Numbered from the stretch's first letter, positions 8,141 through 16,447 are shown. The stretch is DNA of 64,000 nt from Bacteroidota bacterium (GCA_027482225.1 JAIXWD010000020.1:1-64000), one strand, 5' to 3'. Numbers and translations are program-made. The notes: generated by a model from the sequence alone, not told the origin.

Positions 8141-9019
8141 TTAAAGGTTAATATTATTAAATCGAGCTAAAATACCAAGTGGTAACTTTATTCCACTTTT
8201 TGCATTTAAATAAACCTCTCCTAGGTCTAAATTTTCTACATTTTGGAAGTTGGTTTTTATCAAGTTTTCTAATATCAATGGACTTAAACCTAAAGAGTAT
8301 ACATTAAGTACTAAAAAGTGTTTTTCTTCTAGTAGGTTTGAAATATCAGCTAAAATTTCATTAATGGAATCTTCTAGCTTCCAGCGTTCGCCATTTGCGC
8401 CTATACCATAAGCAGGAGGGTCTAAAACAATGCCATGGTATTTTTTTCCGCGTTTTACCTCACGTTTTACAAATTTTAATGCATCTTCAACCACCCAGCG
8501 TATATCTTTAAGGTCAGAAGATTCCATATTCTCTTTGCTCCAATTGATAACTTGTTTTATACTATCAACATGAGTTACATCAGCTCCTGCTGCTTTTGCT
8601 GCTAGTGATGCACCACCTGTGTATGCAAATAAGTTGAGCACACGTGGTTGCTCAACTTCAAGTTTTTTAATAGTGTTAAATATAAAATCCCAGTTTAATG
8701 CCTGCTCAGGGAAAATACCAACATGTTTAAACGAAGTTAATGACAAGTTAAATTTGATAGACAAATCTCCATGCTTATATCCAAGCTGCCATTTATCAGA
8801 AACGGGTTTGTTTTTTTTCCATTCTCCTGCATGGCTTCCCTTTTGAATAAATTTAACATCGGCAAGTTTATTCCATTCCTGTTCACTGTATTCTTTTTGC
8901 CAAAGTGCCTGAGGCTCGGGTCTACGCAAAACAATATTTCCAAAGCGCTCTAATTTCTCTAAGTCGCCACAATCAAGTAACTCGTAATCTTTCCAATTTT
9001 CGGCAGTAAATAGGTTCAT
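8141..9019 (-). CDS. Class I SAM-dependent methyltransferase (RlmI/RlmK-like)
   Basis: The protein is 292 aa. A Rossmann-type SAM-binding motif VLNLFAYTGGASLAAKAAGA is followed by the acidic motif HVDS and the catalytic-type loop VLDPPAYG, an arrangement typical of rRNA base methyltransferases such as RlmI, RlmK and RlmL. The N-terminal 100 residues show no clear PUA domain, so this is a shorter variant and the exact substrate is uncertain. The gene sits on the minus strand between two plus-strand LytTR regulators, converging on the first and diverging from the second. Confidence 0.8.
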   Translation of the reverse strand: MNLFTAENWKDYELLDCGDLEKLERFGNIVLRRPEPQALWQKEYSEQEWNKLADVKFIQKGSHAGEWKKNKPVSDKWQLGYKHGDLSIKFNLSLTSFKHVGIFPEQALNWDFIFNTIKKLEVEQPRVLNLFAYTGGASLAAKAAGADVTHVDSIKQVINWSKENMESSDLKDIRWVVEDALKFVKREVKRGKKYHGIVLDPPAYGIGANGERWKLEDSINEILADISNLLEEKHFLVLNVYSLGLSPLILENLIKTNFQNVENLDLGEVYLNAKSGIKLPLGILARFNNINL

Positions 9020-9164
9020 TTATTAAGAATATAAAACGCAAACTTAAGGGAATAAAGTGTTATTAATTTGTAAAAAATGCATGTTTATTATAGTGTTTTG
9101 TTTTTTATGTTTTGTTAGTACAACAAATATCACTTTCTTCACGAAGAAATAAATGTAATAGTTT

Positions 9165-9932
9165 ATGGTAAAAACTGTTGATGCAATAATCATTGAAGAC
9201 GATTCCTCATCTGTAGCACTTTTAAAAGAGTATTTAAAAGATTTTACCTACATCAAGCTTTTAGGTGAAGCAACCAATGTTAAAGATGCAGAATTTTTAA
9301 TTAAGAATAATCCACAAGTAGATCTTGTGTTTATGGATATTGATTTGAGTGATACCAACGCTTTAGATCTGATGAAATTGATTCATCACAAAACTAGAAT
9401 AATTTTTATTACAGCGTATCCAGATTTTGCGGTGAAGGCATTTGAATACAATACAATAGACTACATTATTAAGCCAATTAGCCAAGATAGGTTTAAAAAA
9501 GCAATTACCCGATTAGGTAAATTCGAAAATGTTGACGAAAACGATAACGAAGCAAAACCGATAAAGCATACATCTAAATTTGATTATGATAATATGGTTT
9601 TAATGAATATTGATGATGAGTTAAAATTTATTAAAATTAAGGACATTAATTATATTGAAGCCAAAGGTAATTATACTTTTGTGGCACTAAATGATGGTAT
9701 ATCCTTTACCACTTATGGTTTAATAAAACTTTGGGAAGATAAATTACCTCAAGATGACTTTTTCCGTTTACACAGATCGACAATTGTTAACCTGCATAAT
9801 GTGTTAAAAATAGAGCGTGGTAATTATGATACAGGCGTTTTATATTTGAGAGGTGTAGAACAACCCATAGAGGTTAGTCGTAACTATTTTTCAATAATTA
9901 AAAATAAATTCAAACTAACTTCAACGCTATAG
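9165..9932 (+). CDS. LytTR-family response regulator
   Basis: The protein is 255 aa. The receiver domain (about 5-120) is complete: acidic cluster Glu11/Asp12/Asp13, phospho-acceptor Asp58 (FMDID), switch Thr83 (FITAY) and Lys103 (IIKPI). The LytTR DNA-binding domain spans about 150-250 (FIKIKDINYIEAKGNYT, LHRSTIVNLHNVLKIERG). A short inverted repeat, TTTCTTCACGAAGAAA (9134-9149), lies just upstream of the start and could be an operator, which is inference. A decayed histidine kinase fragment begins 11 bp after its stop codon, suggesting that its former partner has been lost. Confidence 0.94.
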   Translation: MVKTVDAIIIEDDSSSVALLKEYLKDFTYIKLLGEATNVKDAEFLIKNNPQVDLVFMDIDLSDTNALDLMKLIHHKTRIIFITAYPDFAVKAFEYNTIDYIIKPISQDRFKKAITRLGKFENVDENDNEAKPIKHTSKFDYDNMVLMNIDDELKFIKIKDINYIEAKGNYTFVALNDGISFTTYGLIKLWEDKLPQDDFFRLHRSTIVNLHNVLKIERGNYDTGVLYLRGVEQPIEVSRNYFSIIKNKFKLTSTL

Positions 9933-9942
9933 ATAAATAAGA

Positions 9943-10117
9943 TGGCTGCTAGAAAAAATCAATTACTATCAGTATTAACACACCATTTACGTAATCCTTT
10001 TAACTGAATCATCGGTTTTTTGATTTATTAGTCAACCAATTCGAAAAACTTGAAAATGATGACAAAATGAATATTAATCAATTTACTAATCAACTTTCAA
10101 AAAAGGGATTTTTGTGA
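9943..10117 (+). pseudogene. Histidine kinase remnant (HisKA H-box region), frameshifted and with internal stops
   Basis: Starting at ATG 9943 the frame reads KNQLLSVLTHHLRNPFN, then TGA (10006-10008), then IIGF and another stop. This matches the HisKA dimerisation/phosphorylation box, typically 'IxSHDLRNPFNSIIGFSDLL', with TGA where a Ser codon (TCA) is expected. Shifting frame at 10022 restores DLLVNQFEKLENDDKMNINQ and on to 10117; a 2-nt deletion in a Ser codon explains the shift. Further downstream (about 10177-10230) ENKNALCT is weakly reminiscent of a kinase N-box. Sensor and most catalytic sequence are absent. It lies directly behind the LytTR regulator and reads in the same direction. 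Confidence 0.7.
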
Positions 10118-10378
10118 AGCTAAAACCTATTCATGGTGGCTTAATGTTGATTTATACTAAATAAGCCTGGGCTATAGAGAATAAGAACGCTTTGTGCACA
10201 TATGGAAATTCCAATCTTCATGTCGCGATATTCCAATCAACTTGAAGTAAAACTATCTTATAATTGTTAATTAGTTAAGATTAACCAATTCATGTTAATT
10301 GCTTTTGGCCAAGTAATCAGCTATTTATATACTCAATAAAAACTTACTAAATAAACTGCTATTATAAAATTTAAACGT
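10118..10378. other. Non-coding stretch, possibly eroded kinase sequence
   Basis: No open frame of useful length is present. The first half may contain remains of the histidine kinase catalytic domain (weak N-box-like reading at 10177-10230). The second half is AT-rich and leads into the pdhB promoter. No RNA gene or strong hairpin was seen. Confidence 0.4.
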
Positions 10379-10408
10379 TTTGAAAGCTTAATAAACCTTA
10401 TATTTTTG
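10379..10408 (+). promoter_or_regulatory. Bacteroidota-type promoter of pdhB
   Basis: TTTG (10379-10382), an 18-bp spacer, then TATTTTTG (10401-10408) match the -33/-7 consensus TTTG/TAnnTTTG. The pdhB ATG is 16 bp further, giving a very short leader. Confidence 0.75.
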
Positions 10409-10424
10409 CAGTAAATAAAACGCA

Positions 10425-11402
10425 ATGAGATCAATTCAATATAGAGAAGCTTTGCGCGAAGCTTTGAGCGAAGAAATGCGCAAAGACCCTAATATTTTTT
10501 TATTGGGTGAAGAAGTAGCAGAATACAATGGAGCCTATAAAGTAAGTCAAGGTATGCTTGATGAATTTGGAGCCAAAAGAATTATAGATACTCCAATCGC
10601 AGAATTAGGTTTTGCAGGTATTGGTGTTGGTGCTGCAATGAATGGCCTACGTCCTATAGTTGAGTTCATGACTTTTAATTTTAGTTTGGTAGCAATAGAT
10701 CAAGTGATTAATGCAGCAGCTAAAATTTACCAAATGAGTGGTGGACAATTTAATATTCCAATGGTATTTCGTGGTCCAACTGGATCTGCTGGTCAATTGG
10801 GTGCGCAACACTCACAAGCTTTCGAAAATTGGTATGCAAATTGTCCGGGTTTAAAAGTTGTGGTTCCTTCAAATCCATATGATGCAAAAGGTTTATTAAA
10901 ATCTGCCATATTAGATAATGATCCTGTTATTTTTATGGAAAGCGAACAGATGTATGGTGACAAAGGAGAGGTGCCTGAAGAAGAATATTATTTGCCAATT
11001 GGAAAAGCGGTAATTAAAAACGAAGGAACCGATGTAACAATTGTAAGTTTTGGTAAAATTATCAAAGTTGTTTATCAAGCAGCCGAACAATTAGCCAAAG
11101 ACGGAATTAGTGTGGAAGTGATAGATTTACGCACTGTTCGTCCTATAGATTATGATACCATTATTGAATCGGTGAAGAAAACCAATCGTTTGGTAATAGT
11201 CGAAGAAGCTTGGCCATTGGCAAGCATAAGCAGTGAAATTACCTATATGGTACAAAAAAATGCTTTCGATTACTTAGATGCACCTATTAGACGTGTTACA
11301 ACTGAAGATACCCCTTTAGGTTATGCCCCAACTTTTGTTCAGGCTTTTCTACCTAGTGTAGATAAGGTGGTAAAAGCTGTTAAATCTGTAATGTACAGGT
11401 AA
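10425..11402 (+). CDS. pdhB: Pyruvate dehydrogenase E1 component, beta subunit
   Basis: The protein is 325 aa, the normal length for a separate E1-beta chain. It opens MRSIQYREALREALSEEM and contains LGEEVAEYNGAYKVSQGM (Glu of the thiamine-diphosphate site region), DTPIAELGFAGIGVGAAM, FRGPTGSAGQLGAQHSQ and the C-terminal transketolase domain with VIDLRTVRPIDYDTI. With E1-alpha, E2 and E3 it converts pyruvate to acetyl-CoA. The partners are not in this window; a stand-alone pdhB is common in Bacteroidota. It has its own promoter and terminator, so it is a single-gene unit. A branched-chain 2-oxoacid role is less likely but not excluded. Confidence 0.93.
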   Translation: MRSIQYREALREALSEEMRKDPNIFLLGEEVAEYNGAYKVSQGMLDEFGAKRIIDTPIAELGFAGIGVGAAMNGLRPIVEFMTFNFSLVAIDQVINAAAKIYQMSGGQFNIPMVFRGPTGSAGQLGAQHSQAFENWYANCPGLKVVVPSNPYDAKGLLKSAILDNDPVIFMESEQMYGDKGEVPEEEYYLPIGKAVIKNEGTDVTIVSFGKIIKVVYQAAEQLAKDGISVEVIDLRTVRPIDYDTIIESVKKTNRLVIVEEAWPLASISSEITYMVQKNAFDYLDAPIRRVTTEDTPLGYAPTFVQAFLPSVDKVVKAVKSVMYR

Positions 11403-11419
11403 AGCATTAAAAATAAATA

Positions 11420-11457
11420 AAAAATCCCCGCTAGCATTTGTGTTAGCGGGGATTTTT
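11420..11457. terminator. Terminator hairpin after pdhB
   Basis: AAATCCCCGCTA and TAGCGGGGATTT form a 12-bp GC-rich stem with a roughly 10-nt loop, with an A run before and a T run after, between convergent genes. Confidence 0.9.
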
Positions 11458-11477
11458 GTTAAATCATGTATTGGTAA

Positions 11478-11987
11478 TTAGTTTAATACTAATTTTCTAA
11501 TTCTTTTTAAAGGGCCACTGCAATAAGTTTGGTGACAGTTAATACACTGATTGATGTAAGCAGTGTACATTTCTTTTTGCTTGTTTGCAGGGGCACTCAT
11601 TAAAGCTTTATGAGCTTGTTGGAATAAACGTGCATTCTCATAAAATTGTGGCTGTAGCACATTCGGATCTGTTGGCTCCACCAAATGAAAACGTATAAAA
11701 GGAAATTCATTGGCATCAATTTTTTCGCCTGCCTCCAATTTATCTTTCATTTTTTGAGCATTATCCGCCATCTGTCTCATCATTAAAGCCATTGGCTTAT
11801 CTTGATTAGGATATTTAGTTGGTTTAGCGCAATCTTCAGCAGTATCGAAATTACGATATTTTCCAGCTTCTGCTTCTATTTTTATGCTATCAACTTCTGG
11901 TTTTGAGTTTTGTTTTGTATTTTGATTACATGCACCTAAACTCAGATAAATACCTATTACAACACTTATTCCAATTTTATAAGTCAT
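11478..11987 (-). CDS. Cytochrome c-like lipoprotein with a single C-terminal CxxCH haem motif
   Basis: The protein is 169 aa. A signal segment ends in lipobox LGAC (Cys20), so it is probably anchored in the cell envelope. The only haem-attachment motif, CINCH at 148-152, lies close to the C terminus, the arrangement of class II (cytochrome c'-like) four-helix proteins. The long helical stretch MALMMRQMADNAQKMKDKLE fits. An extra Cys156 lies four residues after the haem His. It follows a DUF4920 lipoprotein by 11 bp on the same strand and is likely cotranscribed. Axial ligand and redox partner are unknown. Confidence 0.8.
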   Translation of the reverse strand: MTYKIGISVVIGIYLSLGACNQNTKQNSKPEVDSIKIEAEAGKYRNFDTAEDCAKPTKYPNQDKPMALMMRQMADNAQKMKDKLEAGEKIDANEFPFIRFHLVEPTDPNVLQPQFYENARLFQQAHKALMSAPANKQKEMYTAYINQCINCHQTYCSGPLKRIRKLVLN

Positions 11988-11998
11988 ATACTTTAAAG

Positions 11999-12499
11999 TT
12001 ATTTTAGAATAACTCCACTTGCTTCAAATACTAACTCTTTTTTAGGTGCTGTAATAGCAGCAATTTCCGACTCGCCTTTTCCATCATCCTTTGCAAATTC
12101 TTTAAGATCTGCAATAGATGTTTCTTCAACCTTAGCTAAGCCCAATACAATTGCTGTTTTACCATTACAATCTTTTGGTACAAAAAAGCCATAGTCTTTA
12201 AAAGTAACGCGTAAGCTTGTTCCATCTGCAGCTTTTAATTCCATCCAGCAGCCTTTTTTCTGGCAAACAGCTTCAACAGGAGCAGTAACTTTTACAGCAA
12301 GTTCCTTTTTGTCGCCCATTAACGTTTTCATTTCTTCTATGGTAATTGCGCTATCAGCGGTTATTGGGTCACCAAAATTTTCTGACTTAGCTGAATTTTG
12401 TTCTGTTAATGTACTATCTGATTGAGAACCGGTTTGATTGTTACTTTGGCCGCAAGAAAATACAAGTGTGGCTAATGTTACATAAAGTATTTTTTTCAT
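11999..12499 (-). CDS. DUF4920-family lipoprotein
   Basis: The protein is 166 aa with a lipobox FSC (Cys16), then a Ser/Gln/Asn-rich linker (17-40) and a globular domain with VEAVCQKKGCWMELKAADG (about 72-92), the Cys-x4-Cys-Trp-Met signature seen in DUF4920 proteins. The two cysteines (79 and 84) could form a disulfide or bind metal, which is inference. It is the first gene of a two-gene minus-strand unit with the cytochrome-like lipoprotein, hinting at a shared envelope redox or metal-related role. Biochemical function of the family is not known to me. Confidence 0.8.
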   Translation of the reverse strand: MKKILYVTLATLVFSCGQSNNQTGSQSDSTLTEQNSAKSENFGDPITADSAITIEEMKTLMGDKKELAVKVTAPVEAVCQKKGCWMELKAADGTSLRVTFKDYGFFVPKDCNGKTAIVLGLAKVEETSIADLKEFAKDDGKGESEIAAITAPKKELVFEASGVILK

Positions 12500-12590
12500 T
12501 TTCTTAATATTAATTTAATTAATGTATGCAAAGTAATTCCTTTAAAGTCATAATTTAAACATAAATTAGATAAATTGTTTGAGTTAATAA

Positions 12591-12620
12591 TTTGTGTAGT
12601 TATAATATTGTGTATATTTG
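12591..12620 (+). promoter_or_regulatory. Promoter of the tRNA-Cys gene
   Basis: TTTG (12591-12594), 18-bp spacer, TATATTTG (12613-12620): an exact fit to TTTG/TAnnTTTG, 12 bp before the tRNA 5' end. Confidence 0.75.
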
Positions 12621-12632
12621 TCTCCGGTAAAT

Positions 12633-12706
12633 GGTATTGTGGCCGAGAGGCTAGGCTCAGCTCTGCAAAAGCTGCTACAGCGGTTCGAATCCGCTCAATA
12701 CCTCCA
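12633..12706 (+). tRNA. tRNA-Cys (GCA), CCA encoded
   Basis: The cloverleaf can be drawn: acceptor GGTATTG/CAATACC, D-arm GCC/GGC, anticodon stem CAGCT/AGCTG enclosing CTGCAAA (anticodon GCA), T-arm AGCGG-TTCGAAT-CCGCT, discriminator T, and an encoded 3' CCA. It is a solitary transcription unit with its own promoter and terminator. A minus-strand open frame covering it (12496-12759) is an artefact. Confidence 0.96.
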
Positions 12707-12735
12707 AAGCCCTTCTTTTTGAAGGGCTTTTTTTT
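12706..12735 (+). terminator. Terminator of tRNA-Cys
   Basis: AAAGCCCTTC and GAAGGGCTTT form a 10-bp stem with a 5-T loop followed by eight T residues, starting at the tRNA 3' end. Confidence 0.9.
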
Positions 12736-12760
12736 GCTTACTGCCTGATAAAATGGCAAA

Positions 12761-12784
12761 AAAAAAGCCGCTCAAGGCGGCTTT
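12761..12784 (-). terminator. Terminator of the minus-strand T9SS cargo gene
   Basis: Read on the minus strand, AAAGCCGC and GCGGCTTT form an 8-bp stem followed by a T run (the A run at 12758-12766 on the plus strand). It lies about 20 bp beyond the stop of the gene at 12803. Confidence 0.8.
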
Positions 12785-12802
12785 AATGTATTTGATAGGT
12801 AA

Positions 12803-13489
12803 TTATTCAGCTTTTGTAAACGATTTTGATATTACGTTTCCATTGTCAGAAAATCTAATGAAGTACAATCCTTTGTCCAAATCACTAATGTTTAAAGTGG
12901 TTTCGTTACTGCTGTGAGTAAATGATTTTACTTTTGCTCCTAGTACATTATAAACGGTAACATCAATTGCATTAGTTGTTGCATACTTTAGCGTTATTGC
13001 ATCCTTTGCTGGATTTGGGAAAAAACTAACTACACTTTGTTTTTTAAGAGTATTTAATCCTGTAGCCCAACCTTGTGCTTGTAGTGTTATGGTGTCTGCA
13101 TTATGTGCACCGTTAGCATAAGCCAAACGTATTTTAACAGTTGCGTAACCAGGAATTCCTTTAGTGTAAAATTGGCCTTTTAATGGTCCAGAAACACCTT
13201 TTTTAAGTTTGAAGGTACTTGAAGAACTTGCACCTAGATTTACAACGCAATCGTAAGGGTCACAGAAATCAAACTGCCAGCCAGTTGGTATTTCAAATGT
13301 AACAATTGACCAACTAATCATAGAGTCGGCTTGCGCAGCAGAATTGTTTGTTATAACACATTGTGCATTTTTTGGTTCTGTATCGCTACCCCAACCACTT
13401 ACATTAACTATTTTGTTATTGAAGGATAATTGTGCATTAACATTTACAAAAAATATCATGGCTACGATTAAGTGTATAAATTTCTTCAT
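12803..13489 (-). CDS. Secreted protein with T9SS type A sorting domain
   Basis: The protein is 228 aa: signal peptide (1-19, ending VNAQ), a compact beta-rich domain with several cysteines (FDFCDPYDCVVNLG), and a C-terminal sorting domain from about residue 152 (VSFFPNPAKDAITLKY ... VYNVLGAKVK ... GLYFIRF). This C-terminal domain directs export across the outer membrane by the type IX system and is usually cleaved or linked to surface polysaccharide. The function of the 130-residue passenger is unknown. Confidence 0.88.
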   Translation of the reverse strand: MKKFIHLIVAMIFFVNVNAQLSFNNKIVNVSGWGSDTEPKNAQCVITNNSAAQADSMISWSIVTFEIPTGWQFDFCDPYDCVVNLGASSSSTFKLKKGVSGPLKGQFYTKGIPGYATVKIRLAYANGAHNADTITLQAQGWATGLNTLKKQSVVSFFPNPAKDAITLKYATTNAIDVTVYNVLGAKVKSFTHSSNETTLNISDLDKGLYFIRFSDNGNVISKSFTKAE

Positions 13490-13646
13490 GGTAGTTTTTT
13501 TTACGAAGTAACAATTTTAAAGCCACTTAATCAAACTAATTAAACTTATTTCTCTTTTTTTATAGGTTGATGAAATTATTTATTGCCTTTTGATAAATAA
13601 TTCATTAAATATGCATACTAAAAACTCAATTACTTAAATACATATT

Positions 13647-15707
13647 ATGAAAAAACAATTACTAACATTAGCATCATTAGCCTTAACAGGCCTTGGTGCA
13701 ATGGCACAAAATTACTATGCTGTTAAGCAAGTAGGTGCCCCTGCTGATTATAGCTTGAATTATTCTACTGCAGTTACTTCAATTATGGCTCCAAGCTCAA
13801 CAGTTACAGTTAGCGACTCATTATCAAGAGCTCTTGTTTTACCTTTTACCTTTACTTTTTATGATGTTCAATATACTCATTTCAAAGTAAGCAGCAGTGG
13901 TTACATTACATTTGATACAACTCAAACTGTTAATCAAAATACAAACATTGCAATACCAAATGCAAGTGCTCCAAAATCAGCAATTTTTGCTTTTTGGGAT
14001 AATCATAATTTCAGAGGATTGGTTCAAGGTGCTACAACTTTTCCATCTGATATCAGAACATATACAATTGGTAATGCTCCTAACAGAAAATTCGTTATAT
14101 CTTGGCGTTTAGCTCAAGGTGGCACTGTTGGTTCTACTAATGTAACTTATTTCTCATTACGCTTATTAGAAGGTTCAAATGAGTTTGAAGTAATACATGA
14201 TTACGGTTTTGGTACATTTACAGCAACTGTTGGTTGCCAAAACGCCAATGGAACAGTTGGAAAGCAAATTAGCGGAAGTCCTAATCGTAATTTTGGTGGC
14301 GATGACGGAAGTTATGATGCTAAATTGAGCGATGTGTATCCTTTTAAATATGGCGTACAACTTGCTTACGATATGCAGGCTACTGAGGTTAACATACCTA
14401 GCTTTATTAAAACAAATACCATCTACAATTTAGAATACACGCTAAAAAACAATGGTTCTACAAATATTACTTCTTTCAGAATGAACTTTTTAGCTACAGA
14501 TGGAGTTTTAAAAAGCCAAAATGTAACTGGTGTTAATGTAGAGAACAGTGGAGGTGAATATACTAGTATTCACAGCGAAGGATTATCATTTGCATCAACT
14601 GGCGCAAAAGTTGTGAAAGTATGGGCTGACCAATTAAATGGAACGAATAACGACCAATTAATCAGCAATGACACTTTATCTGCATCAACAAATGTTATGG
14701 GATCTTCAGTGCCAAAAAACATATTACATGAAGTGTTCACTTCTTCTACTTGTCCTCCATGCAAACCCGGCAATGAGGTTTTACAAGGAGTATTCCAACA
14801 AAGACATGGTTACACTGTAATTAAATATCAATATAATTTCCCAGGTACAGGAGATCCATACTATACTCCAGAAGTTCAGTCAAGAGGTGCATATTATGGT
14901 GGTATCAATAGTGTGCCAAGATTAATGGTTGACGGACAATGGAATAGTAATCCGAACAGTTACACAACTTCAATTTATGATGATTTCGTTGAAGAGGGTT
15001 TTGTTGATATCAAGGCTACTCAAACAGTTGATATTCCAACTCAGAAAATTACGCTAACTGCTAAAGTAACTCCAACAGGAGCGATTGGTGGTAACTATAA
15101 AATTCACTTCGCTGTTTTAGAACGCTACACTGCAAAAAACAAAAAGTCAAATGGCGAAAATGATTTTTACTGGGTAATGAAGAAAATGTTGCCAGATGTA
15201 AACGGTACACCTATTTCATTAACTAATACTTCAGAGCAACAAATTGTTCAAAGTTATACATTCCCAGGCTCGTATCGTTTACCTTCAAGTGCAGTAACAT
15301 CTGCTGGCGCATACAATGGTATTAATTTAGCTACAGAGCACTCTGTTGAAGAATTTAATGATTTAATGGGTGTTGTGTTTATTCAAAATGAAACGAATAA
15401 AACTGTTATACAATCAGCTTGGACAACTCCAAACTGGGTTGCTTCAACTAACGAAGTTAAAATGGCTGATTTAGGTTTAACAGTATTCCCTAATCCTGCT
15501 GTAACCAACTTTACTGTAAAAGCAGAAAAAGCTATGAATGGTGCTGATGTTAAAATTTATGGCATTGATGGCCGTGTAGTTCATACACAAGCTATTAGCG
15601 GAATGGAATCAGTTGTTGAGTGCTCTTTCTTAAACAATGGTGTTTACTATGTTGAAATCACTAACAACGGTCAAACTTCTACACAAAAATTAGTTATTGC
15701 TAAATAA
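13647..15707 (+). CDS. Secreted Omp28-like protein with thioredoxin-type CPPC motif and T9SS sorting domain
   Basis: The protein is 686 aa. Residues 1-20 form a signal peptide ending AMAQN; the N-terminal half is beta-rich. From about residue 355, HEVFTSSTCPPCKPGN begins an Omp28-like/thioredoxin-fold domain whose CPPC pair (about 369-372) matches redox-active sites, followed by VPRLMVDGQW in the place of the cis-Pro loop. The last 75 residues (LGLTVFPNPAVTNFTV ... GVYYVEITNNGQ) are a T9SS type A sorting domain. Extracellular disulfide chemistry is plausible but unproven. It is divergent from the T9SS protein at 12803. Confidence 0.87.
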   Translation: MKKQLLTLASLALTGLGAMAQNYYAVKQVGAPADYSLNYSTAVTSIMAPSSTVTVSDSLSRALVLPFTFTFYDVQYTHFKVSSSGYITFDTTQTVNQNTNIAIPNASAPKSAIFAFWDNHNFRGLVQGATTFPSDIRTYTIGNAPNRKFVISWRLAQGGTVGSTNVTYFSLRLLEGSNEFEVIHDYGFGTFTATVGCQNANGTVGKQISGSPNRNFGGDDGSYDAKLSDVYPFKYGVQLAYDMQATEVNIPSFIKTNTIYNLEYTLKNNGSTNITSFRMNFLATDGVLKSQNVTGVNVENSGGEYTSIHSEGLSFASTGAKVVKVWADQLNGTNNDQLISNDTLSASTNVMGSSVPKNILHEVFTSSTCPPCKPGNEVLQGVFQQRHGYTVIKYQYNFPGTGDPYYTPEVQSRGAYYGGINSVPRLMVDGQWNSNPNSYTTSIYDDFVEEGFVDIKATQTVDIPTQKITLTAKVTPTGAIGGNYKIHFAVLERYTAKNKKSNGENDFYWVMKKMLPDVNGTPISLTNTSEQQIVQSYTFPGSYRLPSSAVTSAGAYNGINLATEHSVEEFNDLMGVVFIQNETNKTVIQSAWTTPNWVASTNEVKMADLGLTVFPNPAVTNFTVKAEKAMNGADVKIYGIDGRVVHTQAISGMESVVECSFLNNGVYYVEITNNGQTSTQKLVIAK

Positions 15708-15730
15708 TCAACTTAGCAATTCTTATAACA

Positions 15731-15762
15731 AAAAACGCCTCGCAATTGCGAGGCGTTTTTTT
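15731..15762. terminator. Perfect palindromic bidirectional terminator
   Basis: AAAAACGCCTCGCAA pairs fully with TTGCGAGGCGTTTTT, a perfect 30-bp palindrome between convergent genes, giving an A run and T run for both directions. Confidence 0.93.
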
Positions 15763-15782
15763 ATGCATTCAACTCGAAAAAA

Positions 15783-16358
15783 TTAAAGAGCATGAGCAAC
15801 AACTTCTTTAACTGCCGGAACCATACGCGTTAACATACCTTCAATGCCACGTTTTAAAGTTACCGTAGATGATGGGCATCCACTGCATGAACCTCTCAAC
15901 TCAACGGTTACGATTCCGTTTTCAAAATCTCTGAATGAAATTTGACCGCCATCTACTTCTACTGCAGGTTTAATGTACATATCTAAAATTTCTTTGATTT
16001 GTTCAACTATTACATTGTCGGTGCCGTAATCCTTGGTGTTCTCTACTGGTGCTTCTAAAGCAATGGGTTCGCCAGCTGCCACGTATGATTTAAGGAACTC
16101 TTTCATAATTGGAATAATTTCTTCCCACTCAACTCCCTGAACTCGGGTAATGGTAACAAAATTATTCATAATAAATACGCCATTAACGAAACTAAACTCA
16201 AATAAGTTTTTCGCAAGTGGAGAGTAAGTAGTTGATGCTACAGTTGGAAAGTCGGCTGTTTGGTCTGGAAAAATCATGCGGTTGAAAACAAACTTCATGG
16301 TTTCTGGGTTTGGTGTGGACTCACTGTATACGTCTAAAAAATCTTTTATATCAGTCAT
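15783..16358 (-). CDS. Nfu-type iron-sulfur cluster scaffold/carrier
   Basis: The protein is 191 aa: an N-terminal Nfu_N domain (SESTPNPETMKFVFNR at about 13-28) followed by a NifU C-terminal domain (about 110-191) with the cluster-binding GSCSGCPSS motif. Nfu proteins receive 4Fe-4S clusters and deliver them to apoproteins in the cytoplasm. It could supply radical-SAM enzymes such as RlmN, which is general knowledge rather than anything shown here. It is followed (minus strand) by a palindromic terminator. Confidence 0.93.
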   Translation of the reverse strand: MTDIKDFLDVYSESTPNPETMKFVFNRMIFPDQTADFPTVASTTYSPLAKNLFEFSFVNGVFIMNNFVTITRVQGVEWEEIIPIMKEFLKSYVAAGEPIALEAPVENTKDYGTDNVIVEQIKEILDMYIKPAVEVDGGQISFRDFENGIVTVELRGSCSGCPSSTVTLKRGIEGMLTRMVPAVKEVVAHAL

Positions 16359-16447
16359 AAATTTAAATTTATATCTACAAAGGTAAGCAAGTTTTTATAT
16401 GTGGCTATTAGTTTTGATTATTGTATTGATTGGATGTTGTTTGGTAG

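Noticed and set aside
9933-10424. Possible small RNA in the gap before pdhB
   Set aside because: The first part is better explained by a kinase relic and the last part by the pdhB promoter; no strong hairpin with a T run is present.
12496-12759. 87-aa minus-strand open frame across the tRNA-Cys region
   Set aside because: It is the complement of the tRNA and its terminator; the peptide (GGIERIRTAV-type) is the classic spurious tRNA-antisense product.
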